A DNA stretch of 64,000 nt from Nitrosospira multiformis (GCF_003050865.1 NZ_QAOK01000001.1:62001-126000), one strand, 5' to 3'; shown: positions 10,290-21,908, numbered from the stretch's first letter. Notes: a model not told the origin generated them from the letters alone. A program made the numbers and translations.

Positions 10290-10577
10290 ATGTTACCACT
10301 TACTCCAGATTTCCGACGTGAGCTCAAGGCTCGCGCGCATGCCCTCAAGCCGGTCGTCTGGATAGGCGCAGCGGGTTTATCGGACAGCGTGGTGAACGAG
10401 CTGGATCAGCGACTTAAAAGCCACGAGCTGATCAAAATCAAAGTGGCGAGTGGCGACTGGGAAATACGAAACGCGTTACTGGAGAAAATTTGCGGATGCC
10501 TCAACGCTGCACCAGTGCAGCACATCGGCAAGATGCTGGTGATTTACCGTCCTGAACCCGAAAAGATAAAGAACTGA
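10290..10577 (+). CDS. yhbY: YhbY family ribosome-associated RNA-binding protein
   Basis: This 95-residue CRS1/YhbY (CRM) domain protein contains LKARAHALKPVVWIGAAG and HELIKIKV, the domain signatures. In E. coli YhbY associates with pre-50S ribosomal subunits. The start is taken at ATG 10290, preceded by a weak AAGAAG. An ATG six codons earlier (10272) is possible but has no ribosome site. It diverges from rlmE with about 30 bases between the starts, so both promoters must overlap the neighbouring coding sequence. Confidence 0.9.
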   Translation: MLPLTPDFRRELKARAHALKPVVWIGAAGLSDSVVNELDQRLKSHELIKIKVASGDWEIRNALLEKICGCLNAAPVQHIGKMLVIYRPEPEKIKN

Positions 10578-10751
10578 AGCAAACCGGAGATGAATCCATT
10601 GGCAATGGATCAACCGAAGTGCCGATTGGCTTGGCCGCCTCAATCGTAGATTGATATAGATTCCCATATCCGTATCTGGAGGAACGTCCCCCGGAGAGAA
10701 CACATTCGGACAGGACCTATATATTCAAATTATTCAAATTCAAGGTAAAGT

Positions 10752-10772
10752 GCGGGAGCTCCTGACTCCCGC
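10752..10772 (-). terminator. Possible terminator hairpin after greA
   Basis: GCGGGAG (10752-10758) pairs with CTCCCGC (10766-10772) around a 7-base loop, 14 bases beyond the greA stop. The minus-strand tail ACTTTACC is a poor T-run, so termination may be weak. The AT-rich stretch 10720-10745 next to it holds a short duplicated ATTCAAATT. Confidence 0.5.
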
Positions 10773-10786
10773 GCCTGCGAGTCTTC

Positions 10787-11266
10787 TCAAATGTATCTCA
10801 CATCGAGAATTTCGTACTCCCGCACCCCGCCAGGCGCCATCACTTCAGCCACATCCCCCGGATATTTGCCTATCAGAGCGCGAGAGATAGGGGAACTGAT
10901 GGAAATCTTTCCCTCCTTGATATCCGCTTCATCATCCCCGACAATCTGATAAGTAACGGTTGTGGCAGACTCGACATCCTCCAGATCGATGGTGGCACCG
11001 AATACGCAGGCTCCATCCGCATCCAGCATCGTCGGATCGATGATCTGGGCATTAGAGAGCTTGCTCTCAAGTTCAGCAATACGTCCTTCGATAAAACCCT
11101 GACGTTCCTTGGCCGCTTCGTATTCGGCGTTTTCGGAAAGGTCACCATGGGATCGAGCCTCCGCAATGGCCGCAATCACAGCGGGACGATGAACTGTTTT
11201 CATCTCATGCAATTCGGCGCGCAGCTTTCCCGCGCCTGTCACTGTCAAGGGGATTGTTGTACTCAT
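10787..11266 (-). CDS. greA: Transcription elongation factor GreA
   Basis: GreA rescues backtracked RNA polymerase by stimulating transcript cleavage through the secondary channel. The 159-residue protein has the N-terminal coiled coil with the acidic tip ([18 protein letters not shown]) and the C-terminal globular domain with [10 protein letters not shown]. Length and layout match the family. It lies 108 bases after carB on the same strand, and a carA-carB-greA order is common in proteobacteria. Confidence 0.97.
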   Translation of the reverse strand: MSTTIPLTVTGAGKLRAELHEMKTVHRPAVIAAIAEARSHGDLSENAEYEAAKERQGFIEGRIAELESKLSNAQIIDPTMLDADGACVFGATIDLEDVESATTVTYQIVGDDEADIKEGKISISSPISRALIGKYPGDVAEVMAPGGVREYEILDVRYI

Positions 11267-11374
11267 AGTCTCTTCTGCTACCTGTTTTGGATCGGGTGTG
11301 CCTGTTGTTCGATATTGCTATACCGGAGCATGGCCTCCTTGGGCAATTCAAAATTTGAATTCAAAGTTCTCACT

Positions 11375-14300
11375 TCAGGAAGCGGCATTCAGCAAGGCCC
11401 CCTTCCCCGATTCGTGGAGTTGCTGCAACCCGTAGGCGTGCAATTCCTGCATGTTTGTCATGCCTATGCAGGCGGCCCGCGCCCCGGCTAACGTAGTATA
11501 GTATGTTACCCGCGCCTGCAGCACCGCGTGGCGAATCGAGTAGGAGTCGTGAACGCTCCGCTTATCTTCCACTGTATTGATGATCAAGTTCATCTCCCCA
11601 TTCTTGATCATGTCTACAATGTGGGGACGTCCTTCCGACATCTTGTTTACCGGCGTCACGGACAAGCCTGCCGCACTCAGAACCGCGGCAGTACCCCGGG
11701 TAGCATAGAGCGTAAACCCTAACTGAGCAAGATTGCGGGCGATTTCAATCACGCGCGGCTTGTCCGCGTGGCGTACGCTTATGAAGACCTTCCCGCTCCG
11801 TGGAAGTTTCACTCCCGCAGCCAGTTGCGACTTGACGAAGGCTTCTGCAAATGTCTGCCCCACCCCCATCACTTCACCGGTCGATTTCATTTCGGGGCCG
11901 AGTATAGTGTCCACGCCGGGAAACTTGATAAAAGGGAAGACAGCTTCCTTGACTGAATAATAGTCCGGAATTACCTCACGAACCCGGCCCTGGCGAACCA
12001 AGCTCAACCCCGTCATGCAGCGGGCGGATATTTTTGCCAGGGGGATGCCGGTAGCCTTGGAGACGAAAGGCACTGTGCGGGACGCTCTCGGATTGACTTC
12101 CAGCACGTAGACGACATCGTTCTGGATGGCGAATTGCACGTTCATCAGGCCCACCACGTTGAGTGCGCGTGCCATTGCCGCAGTCTGACGGCGCAACTCG
12201 TCCTGTAACCGGGCAGATAAGCTGTAGGGAGGCAGCGAACAGGCCGAGTCGCCTGAGTGCACGCCCGCCTGTTCGATGTGCTCCATGATGCCCCCGATCA
12301 GGACGTTCTCTCCGTCTGAAACCGCATCCACGTCCACTTCCGTCGCATCATTCAGAAAATGATCCAGCAGCACCGGGGAGTCGTGCGAGACCTTTACCGC
12401 CTCTTTCATGTAACGCTCCAAGTGCGTCTGCTCATGGACGATTTCCATGGCCCGCCCGCCCAATACATAGCTCGGGCGTACCACCAGCGGATAACCAATC
12501 TCTTCCGCCGCAGCGAGAGCCTCCTCCACCGTGCGCGCCGTACGGTTGGGCGGCTGTTTCAACCCAAGCTGGTGCAGCATTTTCTGAAAACGTTCCCTAT
12601 CCTCGGCGCAATCGATCATATCCGGGCTGGTGCCGATGATCGGCACGCCATTTGCCTCGAGATCGCGCGCAAGCTTCAGCGGAGTCTGGCCCCCGAATTG
12701 CACGATGACACCCAAAGGCTTCTCGACGGCTACTATTTCAAGCACATCCTCTAGCGTCAGAGGTTCGAAATAAAGACGATCAGACGTATCGTAATCGGTC
12801 GAAACCGTTTCAGGGTTGCAGTTGACCATGATGGTCTCGAAACCATCCTCGCGCAAAGCCAGGGCGGCGTGGACACAGCAATAGTCGAACTCGATACCCT
12901 GACCAATGCGGTTAGGTCCCCCGCCCAGCACCATGATTTTCTTATTATCGCTTGGCAGCGCTTCGCATTCTTCTTCGTAAGTGGAATACATGTAGGCCGT
13001 ATATGTCGCGAATTCGGCCGCGCAGGTATCGACGCGCTTGTACACCGGACGCAGATTGAGTTGATGGCGCCTTGAGCAGACCGCCTCAGGTGTCACATTC
13101 ATCAGCCGGGCAAGTCGCCGGTCCGAAAAGCCGCTGCGTTTCAGCTTGCGGAACGTGGAAAAATCAAGCGTATCCAGCGCTGTTCCCGCAATCGACCGTT
13201 CCTGCCGTATCAAATCTTCAATCTGCGTCAGAAACCAGGGATCGATGTGAGTGTGTGCATGTATCTCATCAAATGACACGCCGCAGCGAAAGGCGTCCGC
13301 AACATACCAGATTCGTTCAGGACCAGGATATGCCAGTTCGGCCGCGACAGTTTCAATATCGGTCGTTTTTTCGTCCAGTCCATCAGCCCCGATCTCCAGC
13401 CCCCGCAGGGCTTTCTGCAGAGATTCCTGAAACGTCCGTCCGATAGCCATGACTTCCCCTACCGATTTCATCTGGGTAGTGAGACGAGCGTTGGCCTGTG
13501 GAAATTTCTCGAAGGCAAATCGTGGTATCTTGGTAACGACATAATCTATGGACGGTTCGAAAGATGCCGGCATTGCACCGCCCGAAATATCGTTCCTGAG
13601 TTCGTCCAAGGTGTAACCCACGGCAAGCTTGGCTGCCACCTTGGCAATGGGAAATCCGGTGGCTTTTGAAGCCAGTGCAGATGAGCGTGAAACCCGGGGG
13701 TTCATTTCAATCACGAGCATGCGCCCATCTTCCGGATTGATGGCAAACTGCACGTTGGAACCGCCGGTTTCAACCCCGATTTCGCGCAGGACCGCTATCG
13801 AGGCATCCCGCATGATCTGATATTCCTTATCCGTCAGCGTTTGCGCGGGTGCAACCGTGATGGAGTCGCCCGTGTGAACACCCATGGGATCGACGTTTTC
13901 GATGGCGCAGACAATAATACAATTGTCTTTCCTGTCGCGTATGACTTCCATCTCGAACTCTTTCCAGCCGATAACCGATTCCTCGATCAGCAGTTCCTTC
14001 GTCGGGGAAGCTTCCAGCCCGCGCTCGCAGATATCGAGAAACTCCTCGCGGTTATAGGCGATACCGCCGCCAGTACCCCCCAGCGTGAATGATGGACGGA
14101 TAATGGCGGGATAACCCACCATTGCCTGGACCTGCAGCGCTTCCTCCAGGCTATGGGCAATGGCGGAACGGGCAGAACCCAGACCTATGCCTGTCATGGC
14201 CTGCTTGAATTTTTCGCGATCCTCGGCTTTGTCGATTGCCTCGCGCGAGGCGCCGATCAATTCGACTCCGTATTTGTCCAGCACGCCGTTCTTTGCCAGG

Positions 14301-14602
14301 TCCAGCGCGCAGTTCAATGCTGTCTGCCCACCCATGGTGGGCAGTAACGCATCCGGGCGTTCAACGGCAATGATTTTTTCGATCATGGGCCAGATGATAG
14401 GCTCGATGTAGGTCACATCAGCCATTTCGGGATCCGTCATGATCGTGGCGGGATTGGAATTCACCAGAATGACCCGGTAACCCTCTTCCCTCAGCGCTTT
14501 GCACGCCTGGGCACCGGAATAATCAAACTCGCACGCTTGCCCGATGATGATGGGGCCCGCGCCGATGATAAGGATAGACTTGATGTCGTTACGTTTAGGC
14601 AT
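11375..14602 (-). CDS. carB: Carbamoyl-phosphate synthase large subunit
   Basis: CarB makes carbamoyl phosphate from bicarbonate, ATP and ammonia delivered by CarA, for pyrimidine and arginine synthesis. At 1075 residues it has the usual two homologous ATP-grasp halves. The first begins [22 protein letters not shown] and the second [21 protein letters not shown]. An oligomerisation segment lies between them and an MGS-like allosteric domain at the C-terminus. It follows carA by 45 bases and precedes greA. All features fit the full-length enzyme. Confidence 0.99.
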   Translation of the reverse strand: MPKRNDIKSILIIGAGPIIIGQACEFDYSGAQACKALREEGYRVILVNSNPATIMTDPEMADVTYIEPIIWPMIEKIIAVERPDALLPTMGGQTALNCALDLAKNGVLDKYGVELIGASREAIDKAEDREKFKQAMTGIGLGSARSAIAHSLEEALQVQAMVGYPAIIRPSFTLGGTGGGIAYNREEFLDICERGLEASPTKELLIEESVIGWKEFEMEVIRDRKDNCIIVCAIENVDPMGVHTGDSITVAPAQTLTDKEYQIMRDASIAVLREIGVETGGSNVQFAINPEDGRMLVIEMNPRVSRSSALASKATGFPIAKVAAKLAVGYTLDELRNDISGGAMPASFEPSIDYVVTKIPRFAFEKFPQANARLTTQMKSVGEVMAIGRTFQESLQKALRGLEIGADGLDEKTTDIETVAAELAYPGPERIWYVADAFRCGVSFDEIHAHTHIDPWFLTQIEDLIRQERSIAGTALDTLDFSTFRKLKRSGFSDRRLARLMNVTPEAVCSRRHQLNLRPVYKRVDTCAAEFATYTAYMYSTYEEECEALPSDNKKIMVLGGGPNRIGQGIEFDYCCVHAALALREDGFETIMVNCNPETVSTDYDTSDRLYFEPLTLEDVLEIVAVEKPLGVIVQFGGQTPLKLARDLEANGVPIIGTSPDMIDCAEDRERFQKMLHQLGLKQPPNRTARTVEEALAAAEEIGYPLVVRPSYVLGGRAMEIVHEQTHLERYMKEAVKVSHDSPVLLDHFLNDATEVDVDAVSDGENVLIGGIMEHIEQAGVHSGDSACSLPPYSLSARLQDELRRQTAAMARALNVVGLMNVQFAIQNDVVYVLEVNPRASRTVPFVSKATGIPLAKISARCMTGLSLVRQGRVREVIPDYYSVKEAVFPFIKFPGVDTILGPEMKSTGEVMGVGQTFAEAFVKSQLAAGVKLPRSGKVFISVRHADKPRVIEIARNLAQLGFTLYATRGTAAVLSAAGLSVTPVNKMSEGRPHIVDMIKNGEMNLIINTVEDKRSVHDSYSIRHAVLQARVTYYTTLAGARAACIGMTNMQELHAYGLQQLHESGKGALLNAAS

Positions 14603-14647
14603 AAGTGGGAAGGACGATAATGGGAAAGGGCGGACGACTTCCCGGCT

Positions 14648-15799
14648 TCATATCGCTTTCGTCCGTTTTCTCTCCATCAATCCCGCAAATTTATCGAACA
14701 GATAATCCAGGTCATGCGGACCCGGACTCGCTTCGGGATGCCCCTGAAAGCAGAATACAGGTTTTCCTGCCAGCTCAAATCCTTGCAAGCTACCATCAAA
14801 CAAAGATAAATGCGTAACTCTTGCATTTGCCGGCAAAGTGGCCGTATCCACTGCAAACCCGTGATTCTGACTGGTTATGATCACCTTTCCCGTCTCGAGG
14901 TCCTGAACCGGGTGATTGGCGCCATGATGGCCAAATTTCATTTTTATGGTTCTAGCGCCTGTTGCCAGGCCTAGCAATTGGTGACCCATGCACACGCCGA
15001 AAATCGGTATTTCCTTTTCCAGCAGCCTTCTGGTTGTCTCGATAGCGTAGTCGCAAGGCTCGGGATCACCCGGTCCATTCGAAAGGAATATTCCGTCAGG
15101 TTGCGATGCCAGAATCTCGTCGGCGGTTGTATGCGCGGGGAATACGGTGACCCGGCTGCCGCGCTGCGCGAGCTTGCGCAGAATGTTCCGTTTTATTCCG
15201 AAATCCATCGCTGCAACATGAAAACGGGGATGAGATTGAACCGGGCAACCCTGTCCAAGCCGCCATTCCCCTTCGCTCCACTCATAAGGCTGCAGGCAGC
15301 TTACCACTTTGGCCAGGTCCATCCCGGCAAGGCCAGGAAACCCCCTGGCCAGCTTCAGCGCCTCCGCTTCGTCCGGCTGACCTGCGATGATGCAACCTGC
15401 CTGAGCGCCCTTTTCCCGCAGAATGCGGGTGAGCTTGCGGGTATCGATGTCGGCAATGGCGACCACCCCCTGCTGCCTGAGATACTCCGGCAACGTCTGG
15501 GTTTCGCGCCAGTTGCTGGAAGCCAACGGCAGATCTCTTATCACCAACCCAGCGGCATATATCCGATCGATATTGCCGGACTCCACGTCATCCGGATTAG
15601 TGCCTGTATTGCCTACATGGGGATAAGTGAGAGTAACGATCTGGCGACAGTAGGAGGGATCCGTGAGAATTTCCTGATATCCCGTCATCGAGGTGTTGAA
15701 GACCACCTCCCCTGTGCTGATGCCTTCCGCGCCGATGGACATGCCGCGAAAAACTGTGCCGTCAGCAAGCGCAAGGAGGGCATACGAATGTTGTGGCAC
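14648..15799 (-). CDS. carA: Carbamoyl-phosphate synthase small (glutaminase) subunit
   Basis: CarA hydrolyses glutamine and channels ammonia to CarB. The start is set at GTG 15797-15799, five bases after an AGGAG site, giving 383 residues beginning with [18 protein letters not shown]; the reading frame stays open for about 50 codons further upstream without family similarity. The C-terminal class I glutamine amidotransferase domain shows FLSNGPGDP, the nucleophile motif [10 protein letters not shown] near residue 260 and the catalytic [10 protein letters not shown]. It is followed by carB, forming the carAB unit. Confidence 0.97.
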   Translation of the reverse strand: MPQHSYALLALADGTVFRGMSIGAEGISTGEVVFNTSMTGYQEILTDPSYCRQIVTLTYPHVGNTGTNPDDVESGNIDRIYAAGLVIRDLPLASSNWRETQTLPEYLRQQGVVAIADIDTRKLTRILREKGAQAGCIIAGQPDEAEALKLARGFPGLAGMDLAKVVSCLQPYEWSEGEWRLGQGCPVQSHPRFHVAAMDFGIKRNILRKLAQRGSRVTVFPAHTTADEILASQPDGIFLSNGPGDPEPCDYAIETTRRLLEKEIPIFGVCMGHQLLGLATGARTIKMKFGHHGANHPVQDLETGKVIITSQNHGFAVDTATLPANARVTHLSLFDGSLQGFELAGKPVFCFQGHPEASPGPHDLDYLFDKFAGLMERKRTKAI

Positions 15800-15985
15800 G
15801 AAGACTCCTGGGAATTGGGACAAGGCAGAAACGGCGCGAGGTTCTGTTTGCGACGCTTCAAATCTGGAAATTATACGTCCAAAAGGACGATGCTTCAATG
15901 AACCGGCAGCGAAGCACAACGACTCCCTCGCGGAGCGGGTATGGGACAGCAAGGGAACAGGGAATGCGAGGGCTAAAGCCGCTTA

Positions 15986-16792
15986 CTACCTCAGCCCCAG
16001 CACGTCCTGCATGTCGAACATGCCGTTGCGTTTATCCGCAAGAAAGCGGGCGGCTCTCAACGCACCCTCGGCAAATGTCGCGCGGCTGCTTGCCTTATGC
16101 GAAATTTCGATACGTTCGCCGATTCCCGCGAACATGACAGTATGATCACCCACGATATCTCCGCCGCGAACAGTGGCAAAGCCGATGGAACCTGCCACCC
16201 GCTCACCCGTATGGCCCTCGCGGCTGTAAACGGCAACCCCCGAAAGCTCTTTACCCAGAGCTTTTGCCACTACCTCGCCCATCAGCAGCGCAGTGCCGGA
16301 AGGAGCGTCCACCTTGTGGCGATGATGGGCCTCGATAACTTCTATGTCATAATCCTCATTCAGGACCCTGGCCGCCGTCTCCAGCAGTTTCAAAGTGACA
16401 TTCACACCTACGCTCATATTAGGCGCCAGTACGATGGCAATGTCTCGGGAGGCAGTCCTGAGTGCTTCTTTCTGCTCGGGCAAAAAACCGGTGGTGCCGA
16501 TTACCATTTTTATGTTTTTCTCACGGCAACGGGCAACGTGAAGCAACGTTCCCTCCGGGCGGGTAAAGTCTATCAGCGCTTCGCTTCCATCAAGCGCCGT
16601 AGCAACGTTATCGGTAATTTCAATCCCGCAGGGCGCCCCGATCAACTCTCCCGCATCCTTTCCAAGATAAGGGCTCCCGCTCCGCTCGAGGGCGGCGCTC
16701 AAGCGCAGATCCGGCGCCCGTTCAACAGCCTCCAGTAAGGCACGTCCCATGCGTCCGGAGCTTCCAGCCACAGCAATATTCAATGTCGGCAT
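15986..16792 (-). CDS. dapB: 4-hydroxy-tetrahydrodipicolinate reductase
   Basis: DapB reduces the cyclic intermediate of the lysine and diaminopimelate pathway with NAD(P)H. The 268-residue protein has the N-terminal dinucleotide site [13 protein letters not shown], the substrate motif [13 protein letters not shown] near residue 155 and a C-terminal [15 protein letters not shown]. It lies between bamE and carA on the minus strand, an order seen in many betaproteobacteria. The carA spacer (15800-15985) is long enough for a separate promoter. Confidence 0.98.
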   Translation of the reverse strand: MPTLNIAVAGSSGRMGRALLEAVERAPDLRLSAALERSGSPYLGKDAGELIGAPCGIEITDNVATALDGSEALIDFTRPEGTLLHVARCREKNIKMVIGTTGFLPEQKEALRTASRDIAIVLAPNMSVGVNVTLKLLETAARVLNEDYDIEVIEAHHRHKVDAPSGTALLMGEVVAKALGKELSGVAVYSREGHTGERVAGSIGFATVRGGDIVGDHTVMFAGIGERIEISHKASSRATFAEGALRAARFLADKRNGMFDMQDVLGLR

Positions 16793-16825
16793 TCCTTGTC
16801 TGATAAACTGACTTGCAAAATGATC

Positions 16826-17536
16826 CTATTCCTTTGGCTGATCTGCATCCATAATTCCGGTATCCGTCGCCCGAGAAGGTACTTGCCTCGGTCCCGGCTT
16901 CTCCACCACGGGCGTCTCTGAAGCAGCGCTCGAAGAAACTTCGGCTGAACCGGCTGAGAGGGATGCCGCCGGGGAAGGAGGTTCAGAGACGGGCAAGGGG
17001 GGCAAGGCGGGTACAGTGCCCATTGTTTCGGCGCCGCCCGAAACAGGCGCCGAAATAGGGGCTGAAGGAGGTGCTAAAGGCAGCATTCCGCTGGGTACTT
17101 GAGCCGGAATCGAACTGTCGCTCTTTTCCATAGCTGCCTCACCGAGTGACACGGCTGATTCAGGCGAAGTACCTGCTTCCAGCGCCTGAGGCTGAGGCTG
17201 AGGCTGAAGAAAGGCAACCGGAGTAGTGAACGAACCGTCGATACGCACCAGATGATCGTCTTCAAAAAAGATCGTGAGCTTTCTCTGCTCGATCAGTTTC
17301 CCCCTCTGCTCAAACCGATATAGATAGTCCCAGCGGTTTTCATGAAACGCATCGCTGATCATGGGCGAGCCCAGCGCAAAGCGGACTTGCGAACGCGTCA
17401 TGCCGGGTTTCAGCTTGTTCACCATTTCCTGGGTAATGACATTCCCCTGCTGAATCTCTATCTTATAGAGCAAGGAAGGAACCGATGAACACCCCGCGAG
17501 CAGCAGAACAGCCAACGTGATAATTCTTGCGCGCAT
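16826..17536 (-). CDS. bamE: BamE/SmpA-type outer membrane assembly lipoprotein, extended
   Basis: BamE is a lipoprotein of the BAM complex that inserts beta-barrel proteins into the outer membrane. The start is set at ATG 17534-17536, giving a lipoprotein signal with lipobox LLAGC and 236 residues. The SmpA/OmlA fold follows, with KLKPGMTRSQVRFALGSP and NRWDYLYRFE. After about residue 125 the protein continues with roughly 110 residues rich in proline, alanine and serine, which the approximately 115-residue E. coli protein lacks. It diverges from fur, as in many betaproteobacteria. An upstream in-frame start would spoil the signal peptide. Confidence 0.92.
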   Translation of the reverse strand: MRARIITLAVLLLAGCSSVPSLLYKIEIQQGNVITQEMVNKLKPGMTRSQVRFALGSPMISDAFHENRWDYLYRFEQRGKLIEQRKLTIFFEDDHLVRIDGSFTTPVAFLQPQPQPQALEAGTSPESAVSLGEAAMEKSDSSIPAQVPSGMLPLAPPSAPISAPVSGGAETMGTVPALPPLPVSEPPSPAASLSAGSAEVSSSAASETPVVEKPGPRQVPSRATDTGIMDADQPKE

Positions 17537-17550
17537 CGCGGCGACGTAGG

Positions 17551-17579
17551 TTTCCAAAGCAAACTTAACGTTATATGAT
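17551..17579 (+). promoter_or_regulatory. Possible sigma-70 promoter of fur
   Basis: TTTCCA (17551-17556) and TATGAT (17574-17579) are separated by 17 bases, with the fur ATG 31 bases further on. The -10 box is good and the -35 box is poor. No clear Fur-box palindrome was seen in the bamE-fur spacer. Confidence 0.4.
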
Positions 17580-17609
17580 ACAGCAAATAACTTGACGATT
17601 GGATGCACT

Positions 17610-18059
17610 ATGAGTAACCCGAGCAATCTTAAGACCATGGGCTTGAAGGCTACGCTGCCACGCCTTAGAATACTGAGCCTGTTCGAAAGCAGTCCTGTTC
17701 GGCATCTCTCTGCGGAAGATGTTTACAGAACGCTCATCAGCGAAGGCGATGATATCGGTCTGGCCACGGTCTACCGGGTACTGACCCAGTTTGAACAGGC
17801 CGGGTTGCTCGAACGCCACCATTTTGAAGGCGGCAAGGCAGTGTTTGAGCTTGCCAGCGACGCCCATCATGACCATCTGGTCTGCCTGCAATGCGGCAGA
17901 GTGGAAGAATTTTATGACGCTGAAATCGAGAAGCGTCAGATTAAGATTGCCCGCGAACGCGGATTTGCCATACACGAGCATTCGCTTTCACTTTACGCGG
18001 ATTGCATCAAGCCCTCATGTCCGTATCGGAAAGGGGATGAAAAGGATAGTAAAAGCTAA
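17610..18059 (+). CDS. fur: Ferric uptake regulator Fur
   Basis: Fur represses iron-acquisition genes when bound to ferrous iron. The 149-residue protein starts at ATG 17610 ([22 protein letters not shown]); a TTG six codons upstream is less likely. The winged-helix domain includes the helix [16 protein letters not shown]. The metal site shows [16 protein letters not shown] with its histidines and CxxC, plus a second cysteine pair near the C-terminus. A short palindrome of AAAAGCT and its complement overlaps the stop codon (18051-18065) and may end the transcript. It diverges from bamE. Confidence 0.97.
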   Translation: MSNPSNLKTMGLKATLPRLRILSLFESSPVRHLSAEDVYRTLISEGDDIGLATVYRVLTQFEQAGLLERHHFEGGKAVFELASDAHHDHLVCLQCGRVEEFYDAEIEKRQIKIARERGFAIHEHSLSLYADCIKPSCPYRKGDEKDSKS

Positions 18060-18064
18060 GCTTT

Positions 18065-18301
18065 TCATTCCTTCGTGAAGCCCAGAATCAAGTATCGTGA
18101 CGTTACGGCCCGATACTGCGGTTGTATGCGTGTGTTCTTCAGAAGCAGGGTCTTGAGATCCGCCCTGCTCTGATTCATGGCTTCCTGATCTGTCATTCCT
18201 GAACCGTTTGCAAATTGTGCGGCGGATAACGGTTTTAGCGCATTTGAGATTGCCTCGCATACCTGTCGATTCCATATTCGAACCTGTTGACCAAAAGTCA
18301 C
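18065..18301 (-). CDS. Hypothetical small protein, uncertain
   Basis: An open frame of 78 residues from GTG at 18299-18301 ends just past the 3' end of fur and fills most of the 313-base fur-ilvB spacer. It encodes a polar, soluble-looking peptide (QVRIWNRQVCEAISNALKPL near the start) with no membrane segment and no family I recognise. No ribosome site stands out. It may be a small gene, a degraded remnant or chance. The same spacer must contain the ilvB promoter, and a GCAGGG/CCCTGC pairing lies near 18140-18172. Confidence 0.22.
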   Translation of the reverse strand: MTFGQQVRIWNRQVCEAISNALKPLSAAQFANGSGMTDQEAMNQSRADLKTLLLKNTRIQPQYRAVTSRYLILGFTKE

Positions 18302-18372
18302 CTAACCGTTACTGTTCAATGTTTAACCCAACATATATTGCCGATATTCAACATTTTGAAACGCAGGAAAGC

Positions 18373-20076
18373 ATGAGCGCGGAATTGACGGGCGCCGAAA
18401 TTACGGTGCGTTGCTTACAAGAGGAAGGGGTGGAACATATTTTCGGCTACCCCGGGGGCGCTGTGCTGTTCCTGTATGACGAACTGTTCAAGCAGGATAA
18501 GGTCAGGCACATCCTGGTGCGGCACGAACAGGCCGCGGTACATGCCGCAGACGGCTATGCCCGCTCCAGCAACAAGGTGGGAGTGGCCCTGGTCACTTCC
18601 GGACCAGGCGTGACCAACGCCGTGACCGGCATCGCCACTGCCTATATGGATTCGATTCCCCTCGTCATCATCAGTGGCCAGGTGCCCACCCATGCCATCG
18701 GCCTGGATGCGTTCCAGGAGGTCGATACCGTAGGCATCACGCGTCCTTGCGTGAAACACAACTTTCTGGTGAAGGATGTCGCAGAGCTTGCCACCACCAT
18801 CAAGAAAGCGTTCTATATCGCTTCGACAGGACGTCCCGGTCCGGTGCTGGTCGACATCCCAAAGGACGTGAGCCAGCAGAAAACAAAATTCGTTTATCCC
18901 GAGCGTGTCACAATGCGCTCCTATAATCCGAATATCCGGGGGCACGCCGGTCAGATCAAAAAAGCAGTTCAACTGATCCTGGAAGCTAGGCGTCCAATGA
19001 TCTACACCGGGGGGGGAGTCATCCTCAGCAATGCCGCCGCCCGGTTGACGGAACTCGTGCGTCTGTTGCGCTTTCCCTGCACCAACACATTGATGGGATT
19101 GGGGGGTTATCCCGCAACAGACCGTCAGTTCGTCGGCATGCTGGGTATGCATGGCACTTACGAGGCCAACATGGCGATGCAGCATTGCGATGTGCTGGTA
19201 GCGGTAGGCGCCCGTTTCGATGATCGAGTCATCGGCAACCCCAAGCATTTCTACAATCCGGACCGAAAGATCATCCACATCGATATCGATCCCTCATCCA
19301 TTTCGAAGCGGGTCAAGGTGGATGTGCCTATCGTCGGCAATGTTCCCGATGTGCTGGATGAGCTTATCAAGCTGCTTGAACTGCGCAAGGAAAAGCCCGA
19401 TCAGAACACCCTTGACGCCTGGTGGGCCCAGATCGATTCATGGCGCGAACGCGACTGTCTGCGGTATGATCGCACAAGCGCGATCATCAAGCCACAGATG
19501 GTGGTGGAAACACTCTACAAGGTAACGAACGGCGATGCCTTCATTACCTCGGACGTTGGTCAGCACCAGATGTGGGCAGCACAATTTTACAAATTCGACC
19601 TGCCGCGGCGATGGATCAATTCCGGAGGGCTTGGAACGATGGGTTTCGGCCTGCCCTCAGCCATGGGAGTTCAAATGGCTAATCCAGGTGCGCATGTGGC
19701 CTGCATTACTGGCGAAGCCAGCATCCAGATGTGCATCCAGGAGCTGTCGACCTGCAAGCAATATCACCTTCCGCTCAAGATCATCAACCTGAATAACCGC
19801 TATATGGGAATGGTGCGGCAGTGGCAGGAATTCTTCCACGGCAACCGCTATGCGGAGTCTTACATGGACGCGCTGCCCGATTTCGTGAAGCTGGCGGAGA
19901 GTTACGGGCATGTCGGTATGCGAATCGAGCAGCCCGGCGATGTCGAAGCTGCCTTGCTGGAGGCATTCAAGCTCAAGGGCAGGCTGGTGTTCATGGATTT
20001 CGTCACCGACCAGACCGAAAACGTATTCCCGATGGTACCGGGCGGCAAAGGTCTCTCTGAAATGATCCTGGTATAA
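18373..20076 (+). CDS. ilvB: Acetolactate synthase large (catalytic) subunit
   Basis: This is the ThDP-dependent enzyme that condenses pyruvate to acetolactate, or pyruvate plus 2-ketobutyrate, in valine, leucine and isoleucine synthesis. The start is set at ATG 18373 behind AGGAAA, giving 567 residues beginning MSAELTGAEITVRCLQEEGV. Visible motifs are FGYPGGAVLFLYDEL, the catalytic RHEQAAVHAADGYAR with the ThDP glutamate, and the C-terminal ThDP motif. That motif reads TGEASIQMCIQEL, where GDGS is more usual. ilvH follows after 8 bases, then ilvC. An open frame extends further upstream but lacks similarity. Confidence 0.97.
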   Translation: MSAELTGAEITVRCLQEEGVEHIFGYPGGAVLFLYDELFKQDKVRHILVRHEQAAVHAADGYARSSNKVGVALVTSGPGVTNAVTGIATAYMDSIPLVIISGQVPTHAIGLDAFQEVDTVGITRPCVKHNFLVKDVAELATTIKKAFYIASTGRPGPVLVDIPKDVSQQKTKFVYPERVTMRSYNPNIRGHAGQIKKAVQLILEARRPMIYTGGGVILSNAAARLTELVRLLRFPCTNTLMGLGGYPATDRQFVGMLGMHGTYEANMAMQHCDVLVAVGARFDDRVIGNPKHFYNPDRKIIHIDIDPSSISKRVKVDVPIVGNVPDVLDELIKLLELRKEKPDQNTLDAWWAQIDSWRERDCLRYDRTSAIIKPQMVVETLYKVTNGDAFITSDVGQHQMWAAQFYKFDLPRRWINSGGLGTMGFGLPSAMGVQMANPGAHVACITGEASIQMCIQELSTCKQYHLPLKIINLNNRYMGMVRQWQEFFHGNRYAESYMDALPDFVKLAESYGHVGMRIEQPGDVEAALLEAFKLKGRLVFMDFVTDQTENVFPMVPGGKGLSEMILV

Positions 20077-20084
20077 AAATAAAT

Positions 20085-20576
20085 ATGCGGCATATCATTT
20101 CACTTTTGATGGAAAACGAGGCGGGCGCCCTGTCTCGCGTCGCCGGCCTGTTTTCTTCACGTGGCTACAATATCGAATCGCTTACCGTCGCCGCTACTGA
20201 AGATTCCACCCTGTCTCGCATGACGCTGGTCACCACCGGGTCTGACGACGTGATCGAGCAGATCACGAAGCAACTGAACAAACTCATCGAAGTGGTCAAA
20301 GTGGTTGACTTGAGTGAGGGCAATCACATCGAGCGCGAACTGATGCTGATCAAGGTGCGGGCGGTTGACCATGATCGCGAGGAGATAAAGCGCATGGCTG
20401 ATATTTTTCGCGGCCGCATCATCGATGTCACCGACAAGTCGTACACGATCGAATTGACGGGTACCGGTTCCAAGCTCGATGCATTCATCGAAGCCATGAA
20501 TCGCACGACCATTCTGGAAACGGTACGCACTGGTGCATCCGGCATCGGTCGCGGCGAACGGATATTGAAGGTTTAA
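20085..20576 (+). CDS. ilvH: Acetolactate synthase small (regulatory) subunit
   Basis: IlvH binds IlvB, activates it and confers valine feedback inhibition. The 163-residue protein has an N-terminal ACT domain (RHIISLLMENEAGALSRVAG, then FSSRGYNIESLTV) and a C-terminal domain containing MADIFRGRIIDVTDKSYTIE. Length and motifs match the family. It starts 8 bases after ilvB and is presumably translated with it. A hairpin and T-run follow before ilvC. Confidence 0.98.
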   Translation: MRHIISLLMENEAGALSRVAGLFSSRGYNIESLTVAATEDSTLSRMTLVTTGSDDVIEQITKQLNKLIEVVKVVDLSEGNHIERELMLIKVRAVDHDREEIKRMADIFRGRIIDVTDKSYTIELTGTGSKLDAFIEAMNRTTILETVRTGASGIGRGERILKV

Positions 20577-20594
20577 CCAAATCCAGCAACAGTT

Positions 20595-21683
<1,089 letters not shown>

Positions 21684-21730
21684 GAAGCCAGTTGGGAGGG
21701 GGTAGTAGTGCTATTGTTCGGCTGCCCCCA

Positions 21731-21786
21731 CTCTGCAAGAGATGAATACCGTTCTCTGCAAGAGATGAATACCGTTCTCTGCAAGA
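21731..21786. repeat. 23-bp tandem repeat, 2.4 copies
   Basis: The unit CTCTGCAAGAGATGAATACCGTT occurs at 21731-21753 and 21754-21776 without mismatch, and a third copy breaks off after ten bases (21777-21786). It lies about 50 bases after ilvC in non-coding sequence. It looks like a replication-slippage duplication; no function is visible. Confidence 0.9.
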
Positions 21787-21888
21787 AGTAAAAACAGATT
21801 GGATGCCTATGGGAGTGTCATGTATCGACGGACAATCCTGATAATCTAATAGCCCTTACTCAAACTGCCCCGTCCTCTTTTTTACCAT

Positions 21889-21908
21889 GAGACTTTTTGA
21901 AAAGTCTC
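21889..21908. repeat. Perfect 9-bp inverted repeat
   Basis: GAGACTTTT (21889-21897) and AAAAGTCTC (21900-21908) flank only two bases, so it is almost a palindrome. The loop is too tight for a usual terminator. It lies between ilvC and the decayed PEP-CTERM gene and could be a protein-binding site or the end of a lost element. Confidence 0.6.

Noticed and set aside
14978-15901. Open frame of 307 codons on the plus strand
   Set aside because: It is antisense to carA, whose domains and length are complete.
17540-17609. Fur box in the bamE-fur spacer
   Set aside because: No sequence close to the 19-base Fur palindrome was found.
18415-19278. Open frame of 287 codons on the minus strand
   Set aside because: It is antisense to ilvB and has no recognisable domain.
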